Source: Rhizomys pruinosus
Taxonomy: Eukaryota > Chordata > Mammalia > Rodentia > Spalacidae
Assembly (NCBI GenBank): GCA_009823505.1
Contig: VZQC01008059.1
Coordinates: forward strand, 2,752,206 to 2,816,205
Reading direction: 5' to 3'
Length of the DNA stretch: 64,000 nucleotides
The position numbers and the translations under genes were made by a program. Position 1 is the stretch's first letter, and each line of letters starts with the position of its first letter. The notes below the pieces were generated by a model. It had not been told where the DNA came from, did no database searches, and saw nothing but the letters and a program-made list of their open reading frames with translations. Of this stretch, positions 44,132 through 55,074 are shown one piece after another.

Positions 44132-44375
44132 GAGCTGGAGAGATGGCCTAGCAGTTAAGAGTGCCGACTGCTCTTGCAGAGGAACCAGGTTTGATCCCCA
44201 GCACCCACATGGTGGCTGAGAACCGTCTTTAACTCCAGTTCCAGGGGAATCCGACACCCTTTTCTGACCCCCGAGGCATTGCATCACAGGGGTGCAAAAA
44301 CCTACATGCAGACAGTACATTCATACACATAAAAAATAAATAAAAATTAAAAAAATAATAAATTTTTTTTTAAAA
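43737..44375 (+). repeat. B2-B1-B2 array with (AAT)n
   Basis: B2 (43737-43949), B1 (43950-44092), an (AAT)n run (44093-44130) and B2 (44131-44375), all forward. Confidence 0.92.
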
Positions 44376-44388
44376 AGAATGCAAAACT

Positions 44389-44489
44389 ATTGGTTTGAGC
44401 AGCACATATAGTAAATCAGAGCTACACTGAAAAGGTTAACATGGCCCTATGCAAAGATGACATGCAAATTCCCAGGGTGTTTCACATTA
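44389..44489 (+). pseudogene. U6 snRNA pseudogene
   Basis: About 100 bases match U6: GCAGCACATATA, then AACATGGCCC, then CAAAGATGACATGCAAATTC, in the right order and spacing. Many substitutions, a degraded 5' end and no upstream PSE/TATA indicate a dead retrocopy. Confidence 0.9.
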
Positions 44490-44765
44490 GAAAGAAGAGA
44501 GGAGGAAGAGAAAGGAATCTGAAACAACAAAAAGTTAAGGGCAATGTCCAAGAGGGGAAGCAAGACAAAGCTTCCACAGTACCACCATGTGGCAGAAAGG
44601 CTAACTGCATCGGAACACTAATTCATCACTGTTCTTTACTAGAATTTCAGAGGTGGAGGACAGAAGGCAGATCACTGGAACTGGGTTTGCTCACATACAA
44701 GACTATCCTAGAGTAGGATTTCAGGGAAGAGCTCTTAGGAATCCATGTCTGAGTGTTTTTCTCTG
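44490..44765. other. Unique stretch after the U6 pseudogene
   Basis: No gene or repeat recognised. Confidence 0.4.
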
Positions 44766-44956
44766 TGGCCCTGTTGTCTGTATTCTGTCTGCACGTATGT
44801 AAGTGCACAACATGCATGCAGTGCCCACTGATGCCAGAAGAGGGCTTTGGTTTCCCTGGAACTGGAGCTACAGGTGAAGGTTATCTGCCGCTTGGGACCT
44901 GGTAACTCTGCAAGAATAGCCAGTGTTTTTAACAGCTGAGCTATCTCTCCAGCTCC
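44766..44956 (-). repeat. Old B2-family SINE
   Basis: Diverged reversed B2 ending GCTGAGCTATCTCTCCAGCTCC. Confidence 0.85.
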
Positions 44957-45013
44957 AACCCTCTCTAAGAGATGCATAGAAGTGGAAGAATTGAGAAGTG
45001 TTAAGTATGCCAC

Positions 45014-45175
45014 AGAGCTGGGCATGGTGGTGTATGCCTTTAATCCCAGCACTCAGGAGGCAGAGGCAGGTGGGATCTCTGTGAGTTCAAGGCCAGCCTG
45101 GTCTACATTGTGAATTCAAGCCAGCTGAGACTACTACAACAGGGAGACTCTGTCTCAAAAAAGATTAAAAAAAAA
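45014..45175 (+). repeat. B1 SINE
   Basis: Forward B1 flanked by TATGCCA, with a small insertion CTACTACAAC in the middle. Confidence 0.9.
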
Positions 45176-45287
45176 TATGCCATAAACTTAGCAAAAGAAA
45201 AAATAAAGTGACATGCAAACAGTTTAAACTGCATGTAATGAAACTGGGTTCTAATATTATAATAATATAGCAAAAATCTTACCATCT

Positions 45288-45770
45288 AAATTTTACTTAT
45301 TATACATATTGTATGTGTATGTGTGTTATGTGCATGTGTGCACTCTTACAAGGATTCCAAGGGTAAAACTCAGGTTGTTGGGCTTATGATACAAGCAGTT
45401 TTATCTATTGAATTATCTTGCTGACTCCTGTTTTTGTTTGGTTTCGTTTTAAGTATTTTACTTTATTATATTTTTATTTTATTTTGTGTATGAGTGTATT
45501 GCCTGAATGTGTATAAGTGCACCTGTGTTGTGGAACGCCTGAGGAGATCAGAGGACACTGGATCCCCTGGAAATGAAGTTGCAGACAGTTGTTAGCCACC
45601 ATGTGAATGCTGGGAATTAAGCAAGAGCAGTAAGTACTCTTAACTGCTGAGCTGTTAAGTTCTGCAACAGGAACACACTGTAGCCTAGAGTGACCTGGAG
45701 CTCACTTGTAGATCTTAAACTCTCAACAATTCTCCTCAACCTTCTGAATACAAATATTACAGACATGTGC
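45288..45770 (-). repeat. Old B3-like, B2 and B1 relics
   Basis: Reversed old SINE pieces at about 45288-45427 (B3-like), 45450-45653 (B2) and 45660-45770 (B1). Confidence 0.65.
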
Positions 45771-45798
45771 TAAGAAGTTCAGATTTCTCCCGGTTCTT

Positions 45799-46204
45799 TA
45801 AAAAAAAAATTATGTGTATGAGTGTACTGTCTACATGTAGGTTGGTGCACCCATGTCGTGCAATGTTGCAGAGGTCAGAAGAGGGTGTTGGATTCCCCTG
45901 GAACTGGAGTCAAAGACGGTTCTTAGCTGCTATGTGGGTGCTGAGAATTGAACCCGGGTCCTCTGCAAGAGTAGATGGTGCTCTTAACCACTGAGCCATC
46001 TCTCCAGCCCCTCTCCTGGTTCTTTTAAAGATGTATTATTATCATTAGTATATATGTATGTATGTATGTGAAAGTTGTGTGTATGTAGGTCAGGGAACAA
46101 CTGTTGAGAGTTGGTTCTTTCCTTCCACCATGGGTTAGGGAATTGAACTCAGCTTCTCAGGTTTCTGCAGAGTGCTTTTACTCTCTGAGCTACTTTACTA
46201 GCCC
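45799..46204 (-). repeat. B2 SINE and old B3-like SINE
   Basis: Reversed B2 at 45799-46010 with target duplication TCTCCYGGTTCTTT, then an old reversed SINE at 46028-46204. Confidence 0.8.
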
Positions 46205-46751
46205 TCTCCTTGGTTTTGAAAGGAAAACCCCAGAACAACGAGTTGCTAGCAAAAGTTGCTAATAGTTTCTCTGAAAATAAGTAAGACCATTTACTTGGAT
46301 TGGATACATGACCAGAATTTATACAGAGTGACTTTGAGAGGTTTTTCTTCAAGAGGTGGGAATTCTGTCCTTAGTTCAGGAATCAGCTTGTCTGTTCACT
46401 GACTGACCAATGGGATGAAGCAGGAGTGATGGGATGTTACCTCTGAGCTTCACCTTCAAGAGGCCTTGCTTACCTCAGCTGCCTGTAGCCTCCGTATGAA
46501 TAAGATCAGACTAACCTCCAGGAAAGTGAGATCACAGGTGATTCCTCATCTCTGGGCCCCAAAACATGTGCAAGAGTTTACGTAAGTCCAGCAAGGTCAA
46601 ATTTCCGCAGACTATTCAGCTAGCCCCAGCGGACTGCATCAGGTACACAGCCAAGGGCACCCTAGCCCAGGCAAAAGGCCACACAATCAATGACTCATGA
46701 GCTAAATAAATGTTCATGCTTTATTAATATTTCGTACTTATTTTGATTATT
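46205..46751. other. Unique stretch
   Basis: No gene or repeat recognised. Confidence 0.4.
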
Positions 46752-46824
46752 TTAACAGCACTGGTGGTTGAATCCAGGGCCTTGTGCATGGTAGACTATC
46801 TACCGCTGATTGTGACCATTAGCC
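46752..46824 (-). repeat. ID-like relic
   Basis: GGTTGAATCCAGGGCCTTGT to CTACCGCTGATTG, a reversed tRNA-like remnant. Confidence 0.55.
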
Positions 46825-46925
46825 AATATTCACTGCTTTAAACAAACAAAAAATGATACACTCTCTCTTACAAGGAAATCCTTGATACACAAAATATTTA
46901 AATTCTCTTCACTTCCAGATTTTCT

Positions 46926-46927
<2 letters not shown>

Positions 46928-46964
<37 letters not shown>
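46928..46964. repeat. (GT)n microsatellite
   Basis: Pure GT run. Confidence 0.95.
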
Positions 46965-46966
<2 letters not shown>

Positions 46967-47635
46967 ATGTTAATGGCTAATGTAGGTACAAGTGAATGAT
47001 GTGTGGCTTACAAATGTGTGAGTGAAGGGGGCTGGAGAGATGGCCTAGCGGTTAAGAGCGCCGACCGCTCTTACAGAGGACCCGGGTTCGATCCCCAGCA
47101 CCCACATGGCGGCCGAGAACCGTCTGAAACTCCAATTCCAGGAGAACTCCAGTTCCAGGGGAATCCGACACCCTCTTCTGACCTCCGCGGCGTTGCACGA
47201 CACGGGTGCACAGACTTGCATGCAGACAGTACATTCATACACATACAGAAATAAATAAAATTAAAAAAAAAGATATGAAAAAAAAACAAATGTGTGAGTG
47301 CACATATGTGTGGAGGAGGCCAGAGGTCAATCCAGGTGTTGTTTCTGAGGAACCATCTAGATTCTTGAGACAGGATCTCTGGAGCTAGTGGTTTACGATA
47401 GGCTTGCTGAGTGTATTTCTCAGCCTCCAGAGCTGGGATTACAAGTGTACACTGCCCCACTCAGATTTTTACATAGATGCTGGGGATCAAACATAGATCT
47501 CCATTCTTTTTTTTTTTTTTTTTCCGCTTGGTTCTTATCCTCAGCCTTTAACCGCTGTGCTATTCTCCCAGCCTAGATCTCCATTCTTATGTGGCAAGCA
47601 GTTACCCAACTGAACAATCTTCTTAGCTCCCCTTT
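46965..47635 (-). repeat. Old B4-type SINE with two later insertions
   Basis: The reversed B4 order (GAGGCCAGAGGTCAATCCAG, GCTGGGATTACAAGTGTACA, GCTGGGGATCAAACATAGAT) is interrupted by a young forward B2 (47029-47272, flanked by ACAAATGTGTGAGTG) and by a short reversed tRNA-half element (about 47513-47572, flanked by TAGATCTCCATTCTT). Confidence 0.8.
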
Positions 47636-48051
47636 TAGATTTTCTATCATTTCTACCAGATGAGTATGAATTCCCTGTGTCCTCCTACTCAAATGTGATG
47701 ATTCAATCAATTATTCAATCAGTTATTTTTTTCTTTTTAAGTATAAGGTACTTTGATAGGCTTGGTGAGGACACGTGATAAAGGAACAGATCTGATTTAT
47801 AGTTTAGTTTGAGGAAAAAGGACATCAATCTGACCAATTAAACCATCTTCAACATTTGAATTTAATCAACATGGTGTTGATGTACTGGAGTGTGACCTTT
47901 GAATAATTACTTAATTTATCTGTATTTTTGTTCCTGGTCTCACAAACAGGATACTATTACCTGGTGCTCAGCATGGCTGGGAAGGTCAGAGCAAGGCGTT
48001 ATGCTGGTCAGATCAGGTTCTGCTTCTTGAGGTTTGGGTCATTCACATTTC
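47636..48051. other. Unique stretch
   Basis: No gene or repeat recognised. Confidence 0.4.
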
Positions 48052-48278
48052 TTTCTTTTTTTTTTTTTATTTTTCTATGTGTATGAATGTACTGTCTGTA
48101 TGTAGGTTTGTGCACCCGTGTTGTACAATGCCGCGGAGGTCAGAAGAGGGCATCGGATTCCCCTAGAACTGGAGTTAATGATGGTTCTCAGCCACTTTAT
48201 GTGGGTGCTGGGGATCGAACCCAGGTCCTCTGCAAGAGCAGTTGGCGCTCTTAACCGCTAGGCCATCTCTCCAGCCCC
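48052..48278 (-). repeat. B2-family SINE
   Basis: Reversed B2 with target duplication GGTCATTCACATTTC on both sides. Confidence 0.93.
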
Positions 48279-48362
48279 TGGTCATTCACATTTCATGTTG
48301 GTCACAGACACCATCTTTGCATGTGTGTGTGTGTGAGAGAGACAGACAGACAGAGAGAGAAT

Positions 48363-48708
48363 ATTAGTTACTTTTCTCTTACTGTGATAAAACATAACCA
48401 AGGCAACTTCTAGCAGAGTTTATTTGGCTAACAGCTGGGATCAGAGTCCATCATGGTGAGGAGGTGTGACCGGAGGCAGCGGGAGCAGAAAGCAGAGAGC
48501 GTACATCTTCAAACACCCACAGGAAGCAGAAAGAGAAACTGGAAAGGGAAGGCTGTGGACTCTCAAAGCCCACCCCCAGTGACGTGCTTCCTCCAGCATG
48601 GCCACACTCCCAAAGGTTCCACGACCTCCCCAAACACCACCAGCCACTGAAAACTCTTCAGATACTTGGAGCCTATGGAGGGGGCACTTCTAATTCAAAC
48701 CACCACAG
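48363..48708 (-). mobile_element. Rodent medium-reiterated repeat, second copy
   Basis: TTACTTTTCTCTTACTGTGATAAAAC at the start and TTCAAACCACCACA at the end match the 31995-32373 element over its length, with sequence divergence. Confidence 0.6.
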
Positions 48709-49037
48709 AGTGTATGTGTGTGAGTGTATATTCACAGGTATGTGTATAGGTACACATGCCTTACACTCATGTAGAGGCCAGAAGCACTCATCTGATGTCC
48801 TCTACCTTATTCTCTTAAACAAGATCTCTCACTGAATCTGGGGCTAGGTTGGTGGTCAGGAAGCCCCAATGCGCATTAGGTTCCCGCCTAAATATGTCCC
48901 TCCCTCACCTGCCAGTGCTTTGGAGTTACAGGCACTCAGCCACACCCAGAGTTTTACATGGTTTGGGGGGACTTGAACTCAGCTCCTCATGTGTGCACAG
49001 CAGGAGCTCTACCTGCCGAGTCATTTCAGCAGCTCCT
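48709..49037 (-). repeat. Old B4-type SINE
   Basis: GTAGAGGCCAGAAGCACTCA, GGAGTTACAGGCACTCAGCC and GACTTGAACTCAGCTCCTCA in the reversed B4 order. Confidence 0.6.
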
Positions 49038-49239
49038 CAGGATCCTCTTCATCTTAGGATCTCCCTAGGAGAGGGAAAGCTTTCTGAACGTGGGTGGGGC
49101 CTGAACTTGCAACAGTTCCTCCCAGAAGAATCAAAAAGGTCTCAAGTAACAGGAACATGGCATCTTCCCATCCGCCTGAGAGACTGGCTTCTGGGAGACT
49201 AAGCAGGGAAGGCGTGTCAGCCTGAGCTAAGGTATCTCC
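49038..49239. other. Short unique stretch
   Basis: Nothing recognised. Confidence 0.4.
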
Positions 49240-49725
49240 AAATAACTGTTAAAAAATGATTTCTGGGTGTTTCTGATAGAGTGTTTCTGGAAGGGATCAA
49301 CATTTGAATCCATAGACCAAGTCAAGAAGACCTCCTTCACCAGCTGGAAGACATCATCTAATCTATAGAGGCCCCAAATAGGAAAATACTCAGAGAAGAG
49401 TGAATTCCCTCTGTTGGCACCAGAACACCCACCATCTTCTTTTTCCTGGCCTTGGATCCAGATGTTCCTACTTCTCAAGTCTGACACGATTGACTTCCCC
49501 GGTTCTCAGGTCTTTGGCTTGGACTAGAACTCTTTCATCCACTGTCATGGGCTTGGGGTTTGCAGTGTGCAGACTATCTGCTGGGACTGTGCAGACTATG
49601 GTGCTTCTTTCTCATCTGCTGGGACTGAGCGAGCCAATCCCTAATGATGCATGTCTTTTTGCATTCCTGTCTATCCATGCATTTCCTATTGGTTCCGTTG
49701 CTCTGGAGAAACTTGGTTAGCTCAG
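49240..49725 (+). mobile_element. Ancient interspersed repeat, class not assigned
   Basis: Starts GTTTCTGATAGAGTG and ends CCTATTGGTTCCGTTGCTCT GGAGAA, as in a mammalian-wide repeat ending ...GGTTCTGTTTCTCTGGAGAAC. Internal CATCTTCTTTTTCCTGGCCT also fits. Diverged and non-coding. Confidence 0.5.
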
Positions 49726-50686
49726 GTGGACCTGCAGCTGAAGCCTAGCATGAAGCACCAATCTCTCCATGGCCTTAGGACAAGTCTGGGTGACTTTTGT
49801 TTGTTTCTCAGGTTTTGGGAGACTTGAACTCAGCTCCTCATGTGTGCACAGCAGGAAGATTTATGACCCTGCCTCCTGAAGGGCCTTCAGGAGGTGCCAA
49901 GAACTGAAAAGCAGTTTGGGGATCAGGAGTGAGCAGTAATAGGTGAATGACTGGGAAAAGGGTAAACAACGAATATCCCCTGGGTCATCTCCACTCCTGG
50001 CTTTGACTTCAGAGGGTGGACAAAAAAAAAAAAAAATCACAGGAACCAAAGTCTTAGCTTTGGGAATAAATCTGTCGATGTAATCAGAATCCATGCTAAG
50101 CCTGACCTGCTAAGGCTTACTGGAAGCTTGGGTGACCACACTGGAAGCTTGGGTGACCTCATATCCTGCATTTAGCCAGGAGCTTGGCCCCTCTAGCCCA
50201 GCACCATGGAGAAGAAAGGACTGAGAGCTGAAGCATGAGACAGTACCCAGTTAGGTGACATTCTGCTTAGCTATCTCACCTGCCCAGTGTCTCAGCTTCT
50301 TACTGGGGTTTCTGGAGAGAGGGATGGATGAGGTAGAAGTTTCAGGTGGCAGAAGTCCCTGGGATGTGGGGCAGCAGCAGTAGTAACCTGGTGGCTTGCT
50401 AGTCTGCAGGCAAACTCACATATCCGGAAATATCTCAACCACACTAGCTCAAGCTGAGGGGACGCTGTCTTTGAAAACCAAGCCAAATCATGTCAGGGAG
50501 ACAATACATTTCTGGAGTTGGACTCCCTGTGTAGTCATGGGGAAGTGCACCTCCCACCTCATTGTGGAACTTGAGAGTCTGAAGTATGTGTGCGGAGTGC
50601 AGAGGGAGGGAAGAAGATGCCCAGACTGGAGTCTGGATCTGTTACTCCATTAGCAGAAGTTGATGGGGTAACAGATCCAGTCTGGG
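49726..50686. other. Mostly unique intergenic region
   Basis: A B4-like tail fragment lies at 49800-49862; otherwise no gene or repeat recognised. TGGAAGCTTGGGTGACC is duplicated at about 50121 and 50141. Confidence 0.45.
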
Positions 50687-50925
50687 GGCTGGAGAGATAG
50701 ATGGCTCAGTGGTTGGGAGCACTGACTTGCTGGGTTGGGTTCTCAGTACCCACAAGGAAGCTAACCATTATCCATCCATAACCCCAGTTCCAGGAGATCT
50801 GACGCCCTTTTTTCCATGGGCATTGCATGATATAGATATATGATACATGATACACTTAGATACATGCAGGTAATACACATACACATCAAACAAACAAACA
50901 AATAAATAAATGGTTAAAAAAAAAA
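50687..50925 (+). repeat. Old B2-family SINE
   Basis: Forward, diverged B2 with a duplicated AGATAGATGG in its A box and a (CAAA)n tail. Confidence 0.85.
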
Positions 50926-51018
50926 CCCTGAAGTATCAATGAGTTGATGAGTACAGACCAGAAGGGAGAAAAACACATTTGGAGGCGGAGATAGGTAAAG
51001 CTTTTTTGTGGGGGGTTG

Positions 51019-51112
51019 GGGAGCAGCTGTGTAGCCAACTAGTCTCAAACTCATCTCTCTCCTGCCTCAGCTTCCAGAGTGTTGGGATTACAGGTGTGTG
51101 CTACCATGCCCA
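51019..51112 (-). repeat. Old B1 SINE
   Basis: Reversed B1 relic ending GTGTGTGCTACCATGCCCA. Confidence 0.7.
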
Positions 51113-51149
51113 GTAGAAAGCCTAAAAAAATTTTTTTTAATTTTTATTA

Positions 51150-51396
51150 TTATTAATGTTTTGGTCTTTTGGAGACAAGGTTTCCCTATAGCCCCAGCTG
51201 GTCTGGAACTTGCTCTGTAGAGCAGGCTGGCCTTGAACTCACAGAAATCCACCTCTGCCTCCAGAGTGCTGGGATTAAAGGCCTGCACCACCACACCTGG
51301 CTTAAAGATGGTTCTTAGCAGCCATGTGGGTGCTGGGAATGGAACCCCAGTCCTTTGTAACAGTGCTCTTAACCACTGAGCCATCTCTCCAGCCCC
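51150..51396 (-). repeat. Chimeric SINE: B2 head fused to B1 body
   Basis: On the - strand a B2 5' part (51396-51303) ends in AAGAACCATCTTTA and runs straight into B1 (51302-51150). The junction is at nearly the same B2 position as in the unit at 31573-31848. Confidence 0.8.
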
Positions 51397-51409
51397 CTTT
51401 TGATTGTTT

Positions 51410-51610
51410 TAAATTAAGTGTATGTGTATGTGTGGGTGGGTATGTGCATGTGACTGACTACCCATGCCTGTGGAACTCAGAGGTGCTGGGTCCCTCTAAG
51501 CTGGAGTTATGGCTAGTTGTGACCCACACAACAGGGATTGGGGGGGCTGGGAACTTAGATCTTCTGGAAGAGCAGCAAGCACTCTTAACCACTAAGCCAT
51601 CTCTCCAGTA
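51410..51610 (-). repeat. Old B2-family SINE
   Basis: Reversed and diverged B2; head end CTAAGCCATCTCTCCAGTACCC. Confidence 0.85.
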
Positions 51611-51664
51611 CCCCAGAAAGAATTCTTTGTTAGAGTTCATTAGTAATTTAATCATTTCCATTAG

Positions 51665-51970
51665 GCTGTACTATTTTTATTTTTATCATTTTGAGACTGG
51701 CTCATGTAGCTCAGTCTGGCCTTACTATGATCATGCTACTTCTCTCTTTTTTTTTTTTTTTTTTGGTCTTTTTGAGATGGGGTCTCCCTGTAGCCCCAGC
51801 TGTCCTGGAACTCACTCTGTAGACCAGGCTGGCCTTGAACTCACAAAGATCTGCCTGCCTCTGCCTCCCAAGTGCTAGGATTAAAGGCGTGCGCCACCAC
51901 GCCCGGCTGATCATGCTACTTCTTACCTTCCAAACACTGGGACTGCAGGTGTGTACCGTCACACCCGGCT
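51665..51970 (-). repeat. Old B1 interrupted by a younger B1
   Basis: A reversed young B1 (51745-51907) lies inside an older reversed B1, with target duplication GATCATGCTACTTCT. Confidence 0.88.
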
Positions 51971-52116
51971 GGGCTGCAGGTGTTGCAGGCAGGAACCTGT
52001 TTGTAATTGTTGTTTTCAGTGCTTAGCATACTGCAGTGCATCTAACAAAAAATTTCATCTAAATATTTAGAAAGGTATGATTAAGATAGAAGGGCAAAGC
52101 CATAGATGCTAATGTC

Positions 52117-52125
52117 TTTTTTATT

Positions 52126-52168
<43 letters not shown>

Positions 52169-52446
52169 GTCTTTTCAAGACAGGGTCTCCCTGTAACTTC
52201 AGCTGTCCTGGAACTCACTCTGTAGACCAGGCTGCTGGCCTTGAACTCACAAAGATCTGCCTGCCTCTGCCTCCCGAGTGCTAGGATTAAATGTGTGCGC
52301 CACCACTCCCAGTGCTAATGTCTTTTTTTAATAGGTAGGGTCTCACTAGGTAGCCCCAGCTGGCCTGGAACTCTCTAGGTAGATAGAGCTGGCCTGGAAC
52401 TCATGGAGATCTGCTGGGATTAAAGGCACGTGCCACCATGCCCTGC
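52117..52446 (-). repeat. (TTTA)n-tailed B1 and an older B1
   Basis: Reversed B1 (52170-52314) with a long (TTTA)n tail (52117-52168), flanked by TGCTAATGTCTTTTTT, then an old reversed B1 (52331-52446). Confidence 0.88.
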
Positions 52447-53104
52447 TGATAACAGCTATTCATGGAGACTTAAGAGTTACAGAAATTATTTTCAGATTCC
52501 ATTTTTGTCATATCTTAACTGTATGACTTTGACTTGTACTTTGAACAACTCAAGTTTGCCATGTAAATTTATTGCAAGGATTGAGTGCAAAACTCTACGA
52601 AGAATGCTTATGAATGTTCTCTGCTGTGTCAGCTACTATTGCTATGGTCACATTTGTTGTAGACAGATAAGCAAGATATGGACTGCACGTGTGGCCTTCA
52701 ATGAATGGCTCTCTGTCCTCTAACTCTGTAGCACATTGCTACTCTAAATCCAGGTTTGGTCATGCTACTTGCTGATGAGAAAATGGTAATATTGACATGA
52801 ACAGCCACATGGAAAAGAGACTCTGTGTTTCTGACTCCTTTCTTGGAACCCACTACAGGTTAGCCTGGTGACAGAATGCAGGTGACATGGAATACCAAAA
52901 AGTGTCACCCGAGACCATCAGATCAGTCATCCCCAGCCAACCTATGACAGACACATGTATAAACTCAGAGAGGATTGGCCAGTTCCATCCAGATCAGCAA
53001 GACCACCCAGCCAATCATGAGACAGGTGAAATAATAAATGCTGGCTGGTTTTAAGCCACCGAGTTTACTGAAGCTGCTGATATCCAGAGGTAAGTGAGAG
53101 AAGA
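52447..53104. other. Unique region downstream of SERPING1
   Basis: No gene or repeat recognised. Confidence 0.45.
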
Positions 53105-53331
53105 AGGTAGCGTCTGCAAATTTTATTTGTAGAGTCTGGTGAACTTGAACCAATAAAAGCTGCAAAAAGTGGCTTAGAGAACATGGCAGAACCATAGGGA
53201 TCAGGTCCCCAGCCAGTCCCTAAAGGAACCCTTCATGCTGGAAGTGGCTTGGGCAGGCTATGCCAAAGCAGTTAATTGGGAGCACTGAGGCTTGCGTGGC
53301 AGGGCTTGCTGGAGTCTGACCCCTGCAGGTT
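53105..53331 (-). other. SERPING1: SERPING1 3' UTR and poly(A) signal
   Basis: About 200 bases of unique sequence after the stop. AATAAA lies on the - strand at 53127-53122, and a second AATAAA-like motif (from CCAATAAAAGC on the + strand) does not count in this orientation. The cleavage site is inferred. Confidence 0.65.
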
Positions 53332-53585
53332 TCAGGCCCTGGGGTCATAAACCCGGCCCATGAAGACTGGGAACTTGTGTTCCTGGTCCCAGAGCAGGAA
53401 GAGGAAAGGCTGTTGAACCTCAAATATGATCAAGTTGCGGGCCACAGACACGGCAGTGACCGAAGCTGCTTCCACACCCGTCTCTGTCAGCTCCAGCACC
53501 GTCTCGTGCTGCATTGCAGACACCTGAAGATCCTGGTCCTCTGTCATCTGGCACAGGTCGAGATTGTAAGTGAAGTCAAAGAATT
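53332..53585 (-). CDS. SERPING1: SERPING1 exon 8 with reactive-centre loop and stop
   Basis: Acceptor GCCCTAG, then 83 codons from [11 protein letters not shown] to VYDPRA and TGA (53334-53332). It carries the hinge ETGVEAAS and P1 Arg (CGC, 53439-53437). The P1' residue is Asn (AAC, 53436-53434), whereas human has Thr. The shutter and C-terminal serpin signature are intact. Confidence 0.97.
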
Positions 53586-55036
53586 CTAGGGCAAAACCAA
53601 GGAAAAACAAAGTCAGAGACCAGCAGGAGACTCGTGGAGGATGGAGACTCTTGTCTTGAATTTTCTGGGTTCGTTTCAAATCCCTCTGGACTCTCTTCCT
53701 CCTCAGAGTCTACATCTTGCCTTCTGGCCTTGTTAGTGGGAACCTCTCTCAGCAGCTGAACCACCACTCTCAAAAACTGAGAGACCTCCTTCTCTGCCCC
53801 CCATCAACCCCCCCCCCAAAATGATGTCATCGTTTCCTTGTGTCCAAGGGCTTTGGAAAAGAAGTAATCTATCAGAGGTGAATCATACACTATAAAAATG
53901 AGATCATAGAGGATGTAATGGTCTGAGGTAATAAGAAATCTATACTGGTTTCTGCCCTAAATTCCTCCAAATTTGGAGCTTCTGAAACTTTACAATTTCC
54001 TTAGCAATAAAGGTGCTGAGAACATCTGTTTTTTAATATTTGGTCTTTGATCCCCAGGCCTCAAACCCTTGTAATTTCCTCAGCAACAGGGGTATTAGAA
54101 ATATCCTTTAGTCTAATATTGGGTGTTTGATCCTGGTTCTTGACACTGAACTCCTCAATCTCTTGGAACTTCCTAGGTGCTGGGAGCATCTTCTGCTCTA
54201 ATGAGGGGGAGCTCGGTGGGCTCCTGGATAGGGACAGGTCATCCCAAAGACAAAGCCTTGATCAGAAGTTTAGAGCTTTCGGCTGATTCCCCTTCCTCTG
54301 GGGTGGGGGGCAGGAGTGAAATAGTCGTCTCTCTCCTCTAAAACATGGGGTTCAGAGATTATCCAGCTGGCCAATGGGTGCATGTTCAGAGAACTGGTCC
54401 TGGGACCCTTCAAGATTTTTGCCCTATGGGAGGTGGGGTATGAGGAGATGGTTCAGTGGGTAAGAACCCTTGCTCTGCAAGCACAAGGACCTAAGTTCGA
54501 ATCTCTAGTACCCACAGAAAAATCTGGGTGTGTCCATGGGTGCCTGTGGAGGTGGAGACAGGGTCACTGGGGCCTTCTAGATGAAGCCCAGCTCTAGCTT
54601 CAGTGAAAGACGCTGTCTAAAAGGAGTAAGGTGGAGAGTAATGAATAGAGCAACTCATAGGCAGGTGCAACCGTACACACGTGTGAATACACACACACAC
54701 GCGCACGCACACACATGTACACACGTATGCACGCACGCACGCATGAACTGCCCTATGTACCTCTTCATCTGGCTGTTTATCTGCATCCTTCCTCATGTCC
54801 TTTATTATATAATAAACCAGTAAGCAAACTGTTTCTGAAGCCAGGCATGCTAGCTTAGTCCTCTAATCTCAGCACTCAGGAGGCTGAGGAAAAAGGATTG
54901 CCACAAGTTCAAGAGCAGCTTGGATGTGAATAGTGAACTCCAAGCCTGCCTACCTGACTTTGATATCTGGATCCTACACGGTAACAGAAGAGAACCAACT
55001 CCCAAGAGTTGCTGTCTGACTTCCGCACATGTACAT

Positions 55037-55074
<38 letters not shown>

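Noticed and set aside
51324..51878. 184-residue frame on the + strand
   Set aside because: Built from B2 and B1 sequence in reverse orientation.
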